A DNA stretch of 64,000 nucleotides from Haloplanus aerogenes (GCF_003856835.1 NZ_CP034145.1:2046001-2110000), one strand, 5' to 3'. Positions 24,774 through 35,150 are shown, counted from the first letter of the stretch. Numbers and translations are program-made. Notes: generated by a model not told the origin, from the letters alone.

Positions 24774-25915
24774 CGGCCCACCTCCTCGGCGTTCTGCACC
24801 GCACGCTGCACGGCATCTTCGAGTGTCCGTTCGACCTGCACCAGTTCCGTGTTCAGGATCTCCATACCCTCCTCGGCGTTGGTGCCGGCGAGGCGGACGA
24901 CCACGGGTTTCGGAATCTCGTCGAACTGCGAGAGGGCGTCGTTGATCCCCTGTGCCACCTCGTCGCCACGGGTGATGCCGCCGAAGATGTTGAACACGAC
25001 GGAGTCGACGTTCGGGTCGGAGAAGACCATATCGAGAGCGTTGGCGACGCGTTCGGCCTTGGCGCCGCCGCCGATGTCGAGGAAGTTGGCTGGCTCGCCG
25101 CCGTAGTAGTCGACGAGGTCGAGCGTCGTCATCACGAGACCCGCGCCGTTGCCGATGATGCCGACGTTGCCCGAGAGGCGGACGTAGTCGAAGCCGTACT
25201 CGCCGGCTTTGCGCTCCAGTTCGTCCGTGTAGGACTCCTCCTCCATCTCCGCCAGATCGGGATGCCGGAAGAGCGCGTCGTCGTCGACGTTCATCACGGC
25301 GTCGGCGGCGACCACCTCGCCCCCATCGGTCACCATCAGGGGGTTGATCTCCGTCTCGCTGGCGTCGTTCGCCTCCCAGAGATCGTACAGCGTCTCCAGC
25401 ACGCTCGAGACGGCCCGGGATACGTCGCGGGGGACGCCTGCCTCGTACACCGCCTTCCGCGCCTGGAAGGAGTGGAGGCCGAAGGCGGGGTCGACGTGTT
25501 CGCGCGCGATAGCCTCGGGGTTCGTCTCCGCGACTTCCTCGATGTCGACGCCGCCCTCGGAGGAGACCATCACGACGGGTTCGCCCTCGCCGCGGTCCAG
25601 CGTCACGCCGAGATAGAGTTCGTCGGTGAAGTCGACGGCCGACTCGACGAGGACGCGGTCGACGTGGTACCCCTTGAGATCCATACCCAGAATGCGCTCG
25701 GCGGCCTCGCGGAGTTCGGCCTCGTCGCTCGCGATCTCGATGCCACCGGCCTTGCCGCGCCCGCCGACGTGGACCTGCGCCTTGACCGCGACGGGGTAGC
25801 CCATGTCGGTGCCGGCGTCGACCGCTTCGTCGACGCTCGTCGCGAGCCGGGAGTCGGGAGTCGGAATCCCGGCCTCGGCGAAGACACCCTTCGCCTGATA
25901 CTCGTGGAGTTTCAT
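24770..25915 (-). CDS. sucC: succinate-CoA ligase beta subunit
   Basis: This 381-residue subunit starts [20 protein letters not shown] and has the ATP-grasp fold: [16 protein letters not shown] near residue 45, the acidic metal site EINPLMV near 195, and the CoA-ligase tail [17 protein letters not shown]. It forms the nucleotide-binding half of the enzyme with SucD. ATG 25913-25915 is chosen because the standard N-terminus begins there; a further in-frame ATG lies five codons upstream. The gene is divergent from the nar operon. Confidence 0.95.
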   Translation of the reverse strand: MKLHEYQAKGVFAEAGIPTPDSRLATSVDEAVDAGTDMGYPVAVKAQVHVGGRGKAGGIEIASDEAELREAAERILGMDLKGYHVDRVLVESAVDFTDELYLGVTLDRGEGEPVVMVSSEGGVDIEEVAETNPEAIAREHVDPAFGLHSFQARKAVYEAGVPRDVSRAVSSVLETLYDLWEANDASETEINPLMVTDGGEVVAADAVMNVDDDALFRHPDLAEMEEESYTDELERKAGEYGFDYVRLSGNVGIIGNGAGLVMTTLDLVDYYGGEPANFLDIGGGAKAERVANALDMVFSDPNVDSVVFNIFGGITRGDEVAQGINDALSQFDEIPKPVVVRLAGTNAEEGMEILNTELVQVERTLEDAVQRAVQNAEEVGR

Positions 25916-26126
25916 CGATGAATCGGGCAACAGTTGCGTCGAACGGGAGTTAGTAGTATCGGTCGGGGAGGCCCGCGCCGACCGGAAGATGCGGCAGGGA
26001 TCAAAAATCCATCCCCGAACATTGGTCCCACTTTTTTGTAACTCGCGACCCCTTTACCGGGACTGTGGTACCAGTTCCCACTATGACCGGGTCACCACCA
26101 CCAGCCGACCGACCGATCGTCGAGCC
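25916..26126. promoter_or_regulatory. divergent sucC / nar operon promoter region
   Basis: These 211 bases separate sucC from narA. Two copies of TCCCACT occur at 26026-26032 and 26076-26082, 50 bases apart, each after a G(G/T)T, and the first is preceded by GAACATTGG. T-rich and CTTTAC stretches near 26031 and 26052 may belong to the nar promoter. Nitrate reductase operons in haloarchaea are switched on under anoxia and nitrate; which of these bases do this is inference. Confidence 0.4.
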
Positions 26127-26717
26127 ATGAGACGGAACACGGTCGTCATCGTCGCGCTCGTCGTCACGGTGTTGCTGCCGATGTGGTACGTCGCGCTCCA
26201 CGGCGAACCACCGTCGGAGGAAGTCGCCATCGACGAGAGCGTCACGGAACTTCGGCCGCTTCAGGGCTTCGTCGACACGCCGAACAAACTCTCGCCGAGT
26301 CAAGTTGGCGTCATCGTCTGGGTCGCGTTGTTCGGTCTCGTCGGCGTCCTGACCGCAGTGCATCGATTCATGAACGAGGCCGTGCGACCACCGGACGACG
26401 CCTCGCCCGCCGTCTCCGCAGACGGCGGGACGAGCGCCGTCTCACTTCCGTGGCTACAGACGGACCGCCGCTGGATCGTCGAGTACCACGACGCCTCCGA
26501 CGCCATCGAGGGGCTGGTCGCCATGGGTGGGTTGACCGTCCTCGCCATCGTCTTCGCCGCCCTGTTCACCGGCGAGTACCTGACGCTGGGGCGGACGCAG
26601 TACTTCGGCATCTACGCCACTGGGATGTTCGTCTCGCTGGCCCTCTCGACCGTCGCCTACTACGCGTGGTTCATGCCGCACATCGAAGTCGCGGAGCAGC
26701 GGGGGCACGAACCATGA
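26127..26717 (+). CDS. narA: four-helix membrane protein, first gene of nar operon
   Basis: This 196-residue protein has four predicted helices: MRRNTVVIVALVVTVLLPMW, then VGVIVWVALFGLVGVLTAV, IEGLVAMGGLTVLAIVFAA and a fourth near residues 160-182. It corresponds to the first gene (narA/ORF1) of the Haloferax and Haloarcula nar clusters. Its role is not firmly known; it probably forms part of the quinol-oxidising module with the Rieske and cytochrome b proteins. ATG 26127 is the first start matching the membrane N-terminus. It overlaps narB by four bases. Confidence 0.75.
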   Translation: MRRNTVVIVALVVTVLLPMWYVALHGEPPSEEVAIDESVTELRPLQGFVDTPNKLSPSQVGVIVWVALFGLVGVLTAVHRFMNEAVRPPDDASPAVSADGGTSAVSLPWLQTDRRWIVEYHDASDAIEGLVAMGGLTVLAIVFAALFTGEYLTLGRTQYFGIYATGMFVSLALSTVAYYAWFMPHIEVAEQRGHEP

Positions 26718-27355
26718 CGGGTGAGGACTGCGAGGACTGTCCCTGCGGGGGCGACGGCGGGCCGGTCCAGCCGAGCATCTACACCGACCGCCGGGCGCGC
26801 ATGGAAGTTCAGCGCCGGGACATCGCGAAACTCCTCGCGACGGTCGGTGGCCTGACGGCCATCGCGAGCCTCACCGCCCCGCTCGCGGGGCTGACACAGG
26901 TATTCGAGCGAGGGTACAACGGGCCCGTCTACTCCGACGGCGTCCACCTCGTCGACGGCGAGGGCGAGCGTATCAGCGAGGACCGCCTCGCCGAGGGCGA
27001 GCAACTGACCGTCTTCCCCGAACCCCGGCCGGGCATCGAGGACGCGCCGACCCTGCTCGTGCGCTTCCCCGAGAGCGCGTACGGCGGGGGGACGAACATG
27101 GCCTACACCGTCAGCGGGTACGCCGCCTACTCGAAGGTGTGTACGCACGCGGGCTGTATGGTCTCGGACCGCGAGGGATCGACGCTCGTCTGCCCGTGTC
27201 ACTTCGGGAAGTTCGACCCCACGGCGGGCGCGGCCGTCGTTGGCGGGCCGCCGGGGCGACCCTTGCCCCAGCTCCCGATCACCCTGACCAGCGACGGCTT
27301 CCTCGTCGCAACGGGTGACTTCGAGGCCGCCGTCGGGCCGGGAGGTGGCGAGTAG
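26714..27355 (+). CDS. narB: Rieske iron-sulfur protein of the nitrate reductase system
   Basis: This 213-residue protein has one membrane anchor near residues 40-60 ([20 protein letters not shown], after an RR-containing stretch). A Rieske domain follows with CTHAGC and CPCHFGKFD, whose two Cys and two His hold the [2Fe-2S] cluster. With NarC it resembles the Rieske/cytochrome b pair of a bc1 complex and should carry electrons from quinol on the outside of the membrane. An N-terminal CEDCPCGG stretch is unusual. One base separates it from narC. Confidence 0.92.
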   Translation: MTGEDCEDCPCGGDGGPVQPSIYTDRRARMEVQRRDIAKLLATVGGLTAIASLTAPLAGLTQVFERGYNGPVYSDGVHLVDGEGERISEDRLAEGEQLTVFPEPRPGIEDAPTLLVRFPESAYGGGTNMAYTVSGYAAYSKVCTHAGCMVSDREGSTLVCPCHFGKFDPTAGAAVVGGPPGRPLPQLPITLTSDGFLVATGDFEAAVGPGGGE

Positions 27356-27356
27356 G

Positions 27357-28727
27357 ATGAGCCGATCCCAGCGCCTCTACGACTGGTTCGACAGCCGCCT
27401 CGACGTGGAGCAGGCACAGGGCTTCCTCGGCAAGGCCTTCCCCGCCGAGGACTCCTTCCTCCTCGGAGAAGTCGCCCTGTTCTGTTTCCTCTTTCTCGTC
27501 CTCTCGGGCGTCTTCCTCGGGTTCTTCTACGAACCCTCCATCTCCGACGTGGAGTACGAGGGGAGCGTCGCGGAGTTCCAGGGCGAGGAGATGCCGGAGG
27601 CGTTCGTCTCCGTCCTCCACATCACCTACACCGTCCCCTTCGGGATGTTCATCCGCCGCCTCCACCACTGGGCGGCCCACCTCTTCGTCGCCTCCATCGG
27701 CTTGCACATGTTACGGGTGTTCTTCACGGGGGCGTACCGCAATCCCCGCGAGCCGAACTGGGTGGTCGGCACCGCGCTGGCCGTGTTGGCGATGGGTGCC
27801 GCGTACACCGGCTACGCGCTCCCGTTCGACGAGTTCGCGGCGACGGCGACGAGCATCGGCTACAACCTCACCGTCTCGGTGCCGCTCGTCGGCGACTTCT
27901 TCGGCGAAATCGTCTTCGGCGGGCAGTTCCCGACGAGCGCGACCATCCCCCGACTCTACTTCCTGCACGTCCTGATCATCCCCGCCGCTATCGCCGTCGG
28001 GCTGGCGGTTCACATGGCGATCCTGATCCGGCAGAAACACACCGAGGCGCCGCGGGACGACGACGTTGAGGTGGGCGGACGGACGGTCGACCGCGACGAC
28101 GACAGCGTGATCGTCGGCCTCCCGGCCGTGCCGAACCAGACGGCCGTGAGCGCCGTGGTCTTCTTCCTGACCGCGGCGACGCTGTCGATGCTGGCCGGCT
28201 TCCTGCCCGTCCACAACGTCGCGGAGTACGGGCCGAACGACCCCGCATCGACGCCCAATCTCATCATGCCCGACTGGTTCCTGATGTGGGTGTACGGCTT
28301 CCTGAAGCTCCTGCCGAAGTGGTTCTCCTTCTCGGTGGGATCGATCCACGTCAGCACGGAGTTCATCGGCGGCATCGTCCTCCCCGGACTCGTCTTCGCC
28401 GCCGTCCTCGCGTGGCCCTTTATCGACCGGACGGAGGCGATTCACTTCACGGCCGATCCGCTCTCGCGCCCGCGGCAGACCGCCGTCGGCGTCGCCGCCG
28501 TCGCGTTCATCATGATCGCCTCCATCGCGGGGATGAACAACATCCTCGCGGCGCAGGTGCTGGGAACGACGACGGACGTGGTAAACCCCATCCTGACCGC
28601 AGCGTTGCTGGGCGTGCCGCCGCTGTTCGCCGCGATCACGTATTTCCTGTTACGTGACGGCGCGTCGGAGGGATCGGACGAGGGCGCGACGCCCGCGGCC
28701 GGTGGGGGAGGTGGGGCCGATGACTGA
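27357..28727 (+). CDS. narC: cytochrome b of the nitrate reductase system
   Basis: This 456-residue cytochrome b has about eight or nine helices. The heme-ligand helix pair is visible through [20 protein letters not shown] and the second His pair in [20 protein letters not shown]. The C-terminal half ([20 protein letters not shown]) matches the subunit IV part of bc-type complexes, so the two halves are fused as in bc1 cytochrome b. It should oxidise quinol in the membrane and, with NarB, feed the outward-facing nitrate reductase. It overlaps the small next gene by eight bases. Confidence 0.92.
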   Translation: MSRSQRLYDWFDSRLDVEQAQGFLGKAFPAEDSFLLGEVALFCFLFLVLSGVFLGFFYEPSISDVEYEGSVAEFQGEEMPEAFVSVLHITYTVPFGMFIRRLHHWAAHLFVASIGLHMLRVFFTGAYRNPREPNWVVGTALAVLAMGAAYTGYALPFDEFAATATSIGYNLTVSVPLVGDFFGEIVFGGQFPTSATIPRLYFLHVLIIPAAIAVGLAVHMAILIRQKHTEAPRDDDVEVGGRTVDRDDDSVIVGLPAVPNQTAVSAVVFFLTAATLSMLAGFLPVHNVAEYGPNDPASTPNLIMPDWFLMWVYGFLKLLPKWFSFSVGSIHVSTEFIGGIVLPGLVFAAVLAWPFIDRTEAIHFTADPLSRPRQTAVGVAAVAFIMIASIAGMNNILAAQVLGTTTDVVNPILTAALLGVPPLFAAITYFLLRDGASEGSDEGATPAAGGGGGADD

Positions 28728-28908
28728 CACGAACGGCTCCACGCTCACCGCTCGGCAGTACAGCCTGCTAGACACGACGAGCAAACTGGTCGGTCTCGGC
28801 CTCGTGGCCGCCGGCCTCGAGGCCGGCGGTGCGACGCCGGCCGGCTTCGCACTCGCCGTCGCCGGCGCTATCTGTGCGACCGCGACGGTGTTCATCTCCC
28901 ATGAGTGA
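28720..28908 (+). CDS. 62-residue membrane protein in nar operon (ORF4)
   Basis: This small protein starts [20 protein letters not shown] and has a hydrophobic stretch of about 35 residues ([20 protein letters not shown] and on) that could form one or two helices. A gene of this size sits between narC and narG in other haloarchaeal nar clusters. It may be a small structural subunit. Both ends overlap neighbours by eight bases. Confidence 0.7.
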   Translation: MTDTNGSTLTARQYSLLDTTSKLVGLGLVAAGLEAGGATPAGFALAVAGAICATATVFISHE

Positions 28909-31747
28909 TCACAACGAACTGACGGACGGCGGTATCGGCAGACGCGACTTCGTGAAGGGCCTCGGCGTCGCCTCCCTACTCGGCGCGACGGGGCTCTCCT
29001 TCGCGGACAACGGCATGACGGGTCTGCAACCCGTCGACGACCCCATCGGCAACTACCCCTACCGCGAGTGGGAGGACCTCTACCGCGACGAGTGGGACTG
29101 GGACTCCATCTCCCGCTCCACGCATAGCGTCAACTGCACCGGGTCGTGTTCGTGGAACGTCTTCGTCAAGGACGGGCAGGTCTGGCGCGAGGAACAGGCA
29201 GGGGACTACCCCACCTTCGACGACTCGCTGCCCGACCCCAATCCGCGCGGCTGTCAGAAGGGGGCCTGCTACACCGACTACGTCAACGCCGATCAGCGCG
29301 TGCTCCACCCCCTGCGGCGCACCGGCGAACGCGGGTCGGGCCAGTGGGAGCGCATCAGTTGGGACGAGGCGCTGACCGAAATCGCGGACCACGTCATCGA
29401 CGAGGTGCAGGCGGGGCGCTACGACGCCATCTCCGGGTTCACCCCGATTCCCGCCATGAGCCCTGTCTCCTTCGCCTCGGGCAGTCGACTCGTCAACCTC
29501 CTCGGCGGCGTCTCCCACAGCTTCTACGACTGGTACTCCGACCTCCCGCCCGGGCAACCGATCACGTGGGGCAGCCAGACCGACAACGCCGAGTCCGCGG
29601 ACTGGCACAACGCGGATTACATCATCGCGTGGGGGTCGAACATCAACGTCACGCGCATCCCCGACGCGAAATACTTCCTCGACGCGGGCTACGAGGGGGC
29701 GAAGCGCGTCGGCATCTTCACCGACTACTCCCAGACGGCCATTCACACCGACGAGTGGCTGGCACCCAACGGCGGCACGGACACCGCCCTCGCCCTCGGC
29801 ATGGCCCAGACTATCGTCGACGAGGGCCTGTACGACGAGGCGCACCTCAAAGAGCAGACTGATATGCCGCTCCTCGTCCGCGAGGACACGGGCAAGTTCC
29901 TCCGCGCGAGCGAGGTTGGGCTGGCACCGGACGCCGACGAGCCCGAGAAGGTGTTCGTGATGGTCGACGCCGACGGGAACCTGCGCGCCGCCCCCGGCTC
30001 CCTCGGTGACCGCGACGGTCAGCACGACGCCTCCGCGAGCATCCAACTCGACTTCGATCCGCAGTTGGCGGTCGAGCGCTCCGTCGACGCCGAGGGCGGC
30101 ACCGTCGAGGTGCGTTCCGTCTGGGCGAACCTGCAGGACGAACTGTCCCAGTACACGCCCGAGTTCGTCCACGAGGAGACGGGCGTCGGCGAGAACACCT
30201 ACCAGCGCATCGCTCGCGAGTTCGCCGAGGCCGACGCCGCCAAGATCATCCACGGCAAGGGCGTCAACGACTGGTACCACAACGACCTGGGCAACCGCGC
30301 CATCCAACTGCTCGTGACGCTGACCGGGAACCTCGGTGACCCCGGCACCGGCGTCGACCACTACGTCGGTCAGGAGAAAATCTGGACGTTCCACGGCTGG
30401 CAGGTCCTCTCCTTCCCCACCGGGAGCGTCCGCGGCGTGCCGACGACGCTGTGGACGTACTTCCACGCCGGCATCCTGAACAACACCGACCCCGACACCG
30501 CGGCGAAGATTCGGGAGTCCATCGAGAAGGGCTGGATGCCCGTCTACCCCAGCGAACGCGAGGACGGCTTCCGACCCGACCCCTCGACCATGTTCGTCTG
30601 GCGTGGCAACTACTTCAATCAGGCCAAGGGCAACGTCGCCGTCGAGGAACAGCTCTGGCCGAAACTCGACCTCGTGGTCGACATCAACTTCCGGATGGAC
30701 TCGACGGCGCTGTACTCCGACATCGTCCTCCCGGCGGCCAGCCACTACGAGAAGTACGACCTCTCGGAGACGGACATGCACACGTACGTCCACCCGTTCA
30801 CGCCCGCGGTAGAGCCGCTGGGCGAGGCGAAGACGGACTGGGCCATCTTCCGCGACCTCGCCGAGAAGATTCAGGAGCGAGCGCGGGAACGTGGGGTCCA
30901 GCCGGTCCAAGACCGCAAGTTCGACCGCACCATCGATCTCACGACCATCTACGACGACTTCGTCCGCGACTGGGAGACTGGCGAGGAGGGGGCGCTGGCC
31001 GAGGACCGCGCCGCCGCCGAGTTCATCCTCGAACACTCCGAGGAGTCCAACCCGAGCGACAGCGACGAGCGGATCACGTTCGAGGACACGGTGGAGCAAC
31101 CCCAGCGACTCCTCGAAGCGGGCGACCACTGGACCTCCGAGATAAAGGACGGCGAGGCGTACGTCCCGTGGCAGAACTACGTCCACGACAAGGAGCCGTG
31201 GCCCACCTTCACCGGCCGCCAGCAGTACTACATCGACCACGACTGGTTCCTCGAACTCGGAGAGGAACTGCCGACCCACAAGGAAGGCCCGGCGTCGACG
31301 GGTGGGTCCTACCCGCTCTCGTACAACACGCCGCACGGCCGGTGGTCGATCCACTCGACGTGGCGTGACGACCCGAAGATGCTCCGTCTCCAGCGGGGCG
31401 AACCCGTCGTCTACCTCAACCCGGCGGACGCGGAGGAACGCGGCATCGAGGACGGCGACACCGTCGAGGTGTACAACGACCTCGCGAGCATCGAGGTCCA
31501 GGCGAAAATTTACCCGTCGGGCGAACCGGGGACGCTCCGGCAGTTCTTCGCGTGGGAGAAGTTCCAGTACCCCGACCGCGACAACTTCAACTCGCTCGTG
31601 CCGATGTACATGAAGCCGACGCAGTTGGTGCAGTATCCCGAGGACACGGGCGAGCATCTCCACTTCTTCCCGAACTACTGGGGGCCGACCGGCGTGAACA
31701 GTGACGTGAACGTGGACGTGCGGCCCGCAGGAGGCGATTCCGAATGA
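28901..31747 (+). CDS. narG: respiratory nitrate reductase catalytic subunit (outward-facing)
   Basis: This 948-residue molybdopterin enzyme reduces nitrate to nitrite. The N-terminus has a Tat motif (GRRDFVKGLG, RR at 14-15), placing the enzyme outside the membrane. The FS0 cluster ligands are His75, Cys79, Cys83 and Cys118, with exactly the spacing of E. coli NarG. Asp210 in SFYDWYSDLPPGQP aligns with the molybdenum ligand Asp222. It is shorter than E. coli NarG (about 1,246 residues), as in other archaeal pNar enzymes. It overlaps narH by four bases. Confidence 0.96.
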   Translation: MSDHNELTDGGIGRRDFVKGLGVASLLGATGLSFADNGMTGLQPVDDPIGNYPYREWEDLYRDEWDWDSISRSTHSVNCTGSCSWNVFVKDGQVWREEQAGDYPTFDDSLPDPNPRGCQKGACYTDYVNADQRVLHPLRRTGERGSGQWERISWDEALTEIADHVIDEVQAGRYDAISGFTPIPAMSPVSFASGSRLVNLLGGVSHSFYDWYSDLPPGQPITWGSQTDNAESADWHNADYIIAWGSNINVTRIPDAKYFLDAGYEGAKRVGIFTDYSQTAIHTDEWLAPNGGTDTALALGMAQTIVDEGLYDEAHLKEQTDMPLLVREDTGKFLRASEVGLAPDADEPEKVFVMVDADGNLRAAPGSLGDRDGQHDASASIQLDFDPQLAVERSVDAEGGTVEVRSVWANLQDELSQYTPEFVHEETGVGENTYQRIAREFAEADAAKIIHGKGVNDWYHNDLGNRAIQLLVTLTGNLGDPGTGVDHYVGQEKIWTFHGWQVLSFPTGSVRGVPTTLWTYFHAGILNNTDPDTAAKIRESIEKGWMPVYPSEREDGFRPDPSTMFVWRGNYFNQAKGNVAVEEQLWPKLDLVVDINFRMDSTALYSDIVLPAASHYEKYDLSETDMHTYVHPFTPAVEPLGEAKTDWAIFRDLAEKIQERARERGVQPVQDRKFDRTIDLTTIYDDFVRDWETGEEGALAEDRAAAEFILEHSEESNPSDSDERITFEDTVEQPQRLLEAGDHWTSEIKDGEAYVPWQNYVHDKEPWPTFTGRQQYYIDHDWFLELGEELPTHKEGPASTGGSYPLSYNTPHGRWSIHSTWRDDPKMLRLQRGEPVVYLNPADAEERGIEDGDTVEVYNDLASIEVQAKIYPSGEPGTLRQFFAWEKFQYPDRDNFNSLVPMYMKPTQLVQYPEDTGEHLHFFPNYWGPTGVNSDVNVDVRPAGGDSE

Positions 31748-32811
31748 GTACCAACGAGGATACGAACATCAACGTCGCGGACGGGATCGATCACCAGGTG
31801 GCGATGGTGATGGACCTCAACAAGTGCATCGGCTGTCAGACGTGTACCATCGCGTGCAAGAACCTCTGGACGGAGGGCGGCGGCACCGAGTACATGTACT
31901 GGAACAACGTCGAAACCAAGCCCGGCGAGGGCTACCCCCGTGGCTGGGAGGAGTCCGGTGGCGGGTGGCAAGGCGAACAGGGTGAGGCCCACACCGACCG
32001 CCAACCCGGCGACATCCCGTCGCAGGAGGACTACGGCCGTCCGTGGGAGTTCAACCACTCCGAAATCATGTACGAGGGGAGCGACGAACCTCTCCGGCCG
32101 CGCGAAGGGGCGGAGTGGGGTCCCAACTGGGACGAGGATCAGGGTGCTGGCGAGTACCCCAACAGCTACTACTTCTACCTCCCGCGCATCTGCAACCACT
32201 GCACGCACCCCTCCTGCGTCGAGGCGTGCCCCCGACAGGCGCTCTACAAGCGCGAGGAGGACGGCATCGTCCTCGTCGATCAGGAGCGGTGTCGCGGCTA
32301 CCGCTACTGCGTCGAGGGGTGTCCGTACAAGAAGGTGTACTACAACACCGTCTCGAAGAAGTCGGAGAAGTGCATCTTCTGTTACCCGCGACTGGAGGGC
32401 GAGGGGCCGGACGGGCAGACGTACGCGCCCGCTTGCGCGGAGGAGTGTCCGCCCCAGTTGCGTCTGGTGGGCTTCCTCGACGACGAGGACGGCCCCATCT
32501 ACAAACTGGTCGAGGAGTACGAGGTGGCCCTCCCCCTCCATCCCGAGTTCCGCACTCAACCCAACGTCTACTACATCCCGCCGTACGCACCGGGCCAGCA
32601 CACGGAGGACGGCGAGTCGGTGGACGTGGATCGCATCCCGCGGGAGTACCTGCGGGAACTGTTCGGCGACGGCGTCGACGAGGCGCTCAACACTATCGAA
32701 CGGGAGCGCCAGCGCGCACGGCAAGGGGCGGAGAGCGAACTGATGGAACTGCTCCAGCACAAGAACCCGGCGAAGCAGTACCGGCTGGGAGTGTTCAACG
32801 ACGATGACTGA
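31744..32811 (+). CDS. narH: nitrate reductase iron-sulfur subunit
   Basis: This 355-residue subunit carries four Cys groups: CIGCQTCTIACKN, CNHCTHPSCVEACP, CRGYRYCVEGCP and CIFCYPRLEG with a later CAEEC. In the third group Tyr replaces the second Cys (as Trp does in E. coli NarH), which predicts one [3Fe-4S] and three [4Fe-4S] clusters. It moves electrons from the heme subunit to NarG and is exported with NarG by the Tat system. It overlaps the next gene by eight bases. Confidence 0.96.
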   Translation: MSTNEDTNINVADGIDHQVAMVMDLNKCIGCQTCTIACKNLWTEGGGTEYMYWNNVETKPGEGYPRGWEESGGGWQGEQGEAHTDRQPGDIPSQEDYGRPWEFNHSEIMYEGSDEPLRPREGAEWGPNWDEDQGAGEYPNSYYFYLPRICNHCTHPSCVEACPRQALYKREEDGIVLVDQERCRGYRYCVEGCPYKKVYYNTVSKKSEKCIFCYPRLEGEGPDGQTYAPACAEECPPQLRLVGFLDDEDGPIYKLVEEYEVALPLHPEFRTQPNVYYIPPYAPGQHTEDGESVDVDRIPREYLRELFGDGVDEALNTIERERQRARQGAESELMELLQHKNPAKQYRLGVFNDDD

Positions 32812-33655
32812 CGACCGAAAGCGCGCGCTGGTGACGGCGCTCGTCGTCGGCGCACTGGTGGTCTGTTCGGCGGTGGCGCTCGCGTCGCCGCTGGTGGACG
32901 CTCGCCCGGCCCACGAGATTCCGGTCACGGAGCAACCGGAGGCGGATCTCTCCGACCCGACGGCCGACGGGTGGTCGTCGGTGCCCGCGGCGGACGTGGC
33001 GCTGTCGAGCGCGCCGAGTAGCGTGCCCGACGCCGCCGACACGTCGATCGAACAGGTCCACGTGCAGGCCGTCCGGAGCGACGGGCAGTTCTACGTCCGC
33101 CTGCAGTGGGAAGACGGGACGCAGAACGTGAGCGCCGAGTCACCACGGCAGTTCGTCGACGCCGCCGCCGTCCAGTTCCCGGCCGACACGAGTTCGCGCC
33201 CGCCCATCGCCATGGGCGGCCGGGACAACCAGGTGAACGTCTGGTACTGGAGCGGCAACGGCGGCACCCAGGAACTGCTCGCCGGCGGCGCGGGGTCGAC
33301 GACGGCCTTCCCCAGTCCGTCGGTCGCCGCGAACGCGACCTACGAGGACGGAACGTGGACGGTGGTCTACACGCGCGATATCGCCTCGTCGGGTGCTAAC
33401 CGGACCGACCTCGGCTCGGTCGACACGCTCGACGTTGCCTTCGCGGTGTGGAACGGCGGCAACGGCGAGCGTGCGGGCCGGAAGGCGGTCAGCGAGTGGC
33501 ACTACTTCCTCACTGGCACCGGTCCGCAGGGACCGCCCTACCAGACGCTCCTGTGGACGATCGCTGGCGTCGCCATCGTGGCCGTCGTCGCCGTGACGGC
33601 GTTCGGTGTTCTCCGGGCGCGCGGTAGTGGCGGTAGCGAGGGAGGTGGGTCCTGA
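32804..33655 (+). CDS. EBDH-gamma-like heme b subunit (membrane-anchored)
   Basis: This 283-residue protein has an N-terminal signal-like helix, an outside beta-rich domain and a C-terminal anchor (TLLWTIAGVAIVAVVAVTAF). The domain resembles the gamma subunit of ethylbenzene, selenate and chlorate reductases, which binds heme b through Met and Lys; candidate residues are the Met of PIAMGGRDNQVNVWYW and the Lys of GRKAVSEWHYF. It is the expected electron acceptor between NarB/NarC and NarH. The stop TGA shares one base with the narJ ATG. Confidence 0.8.
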   Translation: MTDDRKRALVTALVVGALVVCSAVALASPLVDARPAHEIPVTEQPEADLSDPTADGWSSVPAADVALSSAPSSVPDAADTSIEQVHVQAVRSDGQFYVRLQWEDGTQNVSAESPRQFVDAAAVQFPADTSSRPPIAMGGRDNQVNVWYWSGNGGTQELLAGGAGSTTAFPSPSVAANATYEDGTWTVVYTRDIASSGANRTDLGSVDTLDVAFAVWNGGNGERAGRKAVSEWHYFLTGTGPQGPPYQTLLWTIAGVAIVAVVAVTAFGVLRARGSGGSEGGGS

Positions 33656-34335
33656 TGGCGACGGCCGACGACGCCCTCGGTGACGATATCGACCTCGACG
33701 CCGCCGCCCGCGGGACGGTGTTCGCGACGCTCGCGGGGGCGTTCCGCCACCCGACCCGCGAGTTCCACGCTCTCACCGCGGACGGCGATCTGGCGGCGGA
33801 TCTGGCGCAGTGTCTCGACCGCACGAGCCTCGACGTGTCGGTGCCCACGTTGCGGACCGACGACGACTACGAGACGCTGGCGGCCCGGTACAACGACCTG
33901 TTCGAACTCGGGTACAGCGAGTACGCCGACCGGACGGACGGGTCGCTGGAGGCGTCGGGACCGCCGGTCCCGCTGTACGAGTCGAAGTACCGCCCCGACC
34001 AGTCGTGGAACGACGTGAACCTCGATCTGGCGCGGGCGTACGACTACTACGGCCTCGAAATCGACGCCGACACCCGCGACAACCACGACGCCCTCCGGTA
34101 CGAACTGGAGTTCGCGGGGTATCTGGCGCGTCGGGAGGCGGCCGTCGAAGGGACGGCCGCAGCCGCCCGCCTCGACTTCCACGACCGCCACCTCGGCCAC
34201 GCGGCAGTTGGCGTCTCCGACCGCCTCGCCGACGAACCCGGCACCGACATCTACGGCGACCTCGGTACCCTGCTCGAAGCGTTCGTCCGCGCGGACCGCA
34301 ACGACCTCGCGGCACGGCTGGAGGGGGACGGATGA
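33655..34335 (+). CDS. narJ: nitrate reductase assembly chaperone (TorD/NarJ family)
   Basis: This 226-residue helical protein fits the NarJ/DmsD/TorD family: YNDLFELGYSEYADRTDGS and PPVPLYESKY correspond to the conserved E-x-Y-x-P-type ligand region. It should bind the NarG Tat peptide and hold the enzyme until molybdenum cofactor and clusters are in place. It is cytoplasmic, with no signal peptide, and overlaps the next gene by four bases. Confidence 0.88.
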   Translation: MATADDALGDDIDLDAAARGTVFATLAGAFRHPTREFHALTADGDLAADLAQCLDRTSLDVSVPTLRTDDDYETLAARYNDLFELGYSEYADRTDGSLEASGPPVPLYESKYRPDQSWNDVNLDLARAYDYYGLEIDADTRDNHDALRYELEFAGYLARREAAVEGTAAAARLDFHDRHLGHAAVGVSDRLADEPGTDIYGDLGTLLEAFVRADRNDLAARLEGDG

Positions 34336-35150
34336 CGGCGACGCGCGTCGGACGGCGCTGGGCGGCGCCGCTCCCCGCGAACCGCCGGCACGCCGTCGTC
34401 GGCGTCGCGGCGGTGGCCGTCGTCGTTCGGACGCTGGCGACGACGGCCGTCAACGCGCCGGTCGGCCCCTCGGGCGTCAGTGCGGCGCTGTTCGGCCTCA
34501 CGACGGCCGTCGCGGCGCTCGGTGCCGTGGGGCTGGCGCTCACGGCCGACGATCCCGTCGCGGGCGTTGGTCTCCTCTTCGTCGGTGTGTTCGGCCTGCT
34601 GTCGCTCGTGACCGGCGCCGTCGCCCTGCCCGCCGCCGTCGCCGTCGTCGGGGGAACGGCCGCCGTCGCCCTCGTCCATCGGGAGTCACTCCCGCCCGTC
34701 TCGGCCGCCGCCGTCGGCGTCCTCCTGGTCGCACTCGCGGTGGGACTGGCGAGTGGCGTCGGCGACGCGGTAGCGCTCCGTCCGACGGCGTCGACGCTGG
34801 CGCTCGTCGGCATCGCCGTCACACCCGTCTTCGCGGCGACGACGGGGCGAGCCGCCCTCGCGGGTGGCCTCGCGTTCGGCGCCGTCGTCGCCGTCGGCCT
34901 CGCGCGGCCGTTCGTCACCGGCGCGGTGACGCTCGTCGGCGGCGGCGTCGTCGGGACGTCGCTCCCCGTGGTCGCCCTCGCGGCGGCGGGGGTGGTGACG
35001 ACCGCCAGCGCCGCCCGTCGGCGCGGCGAGTGGCTCCTCCTCGGGGGCGTGGCGCTCCTCGCGTTCGCGGGCGTGCCCGCCACGCTCGGTCGGGCCGTCC
35101 CCTTCGGCCTCGGGGCTGCGGCGCTGACCCTGTGGGAGGTGGAGCGATGA
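34332..35150 (+). CDS. multi-helix membrane protein in nar operon (ORF9)
   Basis: This 272-residue protein is Ala/Val/Gly-rich and has about nine short hydrophobic segments with few charged residues. A gene of this type follows narJ in other haloarchaeal nar clusters. It lacks any transporter motif that I can name, so a structural or assembly role is as likely as transport. The start ATGA overlaps the narJ stop and the end overlaps the HEAT-repeat gene by four bases. Confidence 0.65.
   Translation: MTATRVGRRWAAPLPANRRHAVVGVAAVAVVVRTLATTAVNAPVGPSGVSAALFGLTTAVAALGAVGLALTADDPVAGVGLLFVGVFGLLSLVTGAVALPAAVAVVGGTAAVALVHRESLPPVSAAAVGVLLVALAVGLASGVGDAVALRPTASTLALVGIAVTPVFAATTGRAALAGGLAFGAVVAVGLARPFVTGAVTLVGGGVVGTSLPVVALAAAGVVTTASAARRRGEWLLLGGVALLAFAGVPATLGRAVPFGLGAAALTLWEVER

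Noticed and set aside
28976-31663. Very long open frame on the minus strand opposite narG
   Set aside because: It has Arg/Val-biased composition with no family resemblance, and narG on the other strand has clear catalytic residues. GC-rich third positions leave long antisense frames open.
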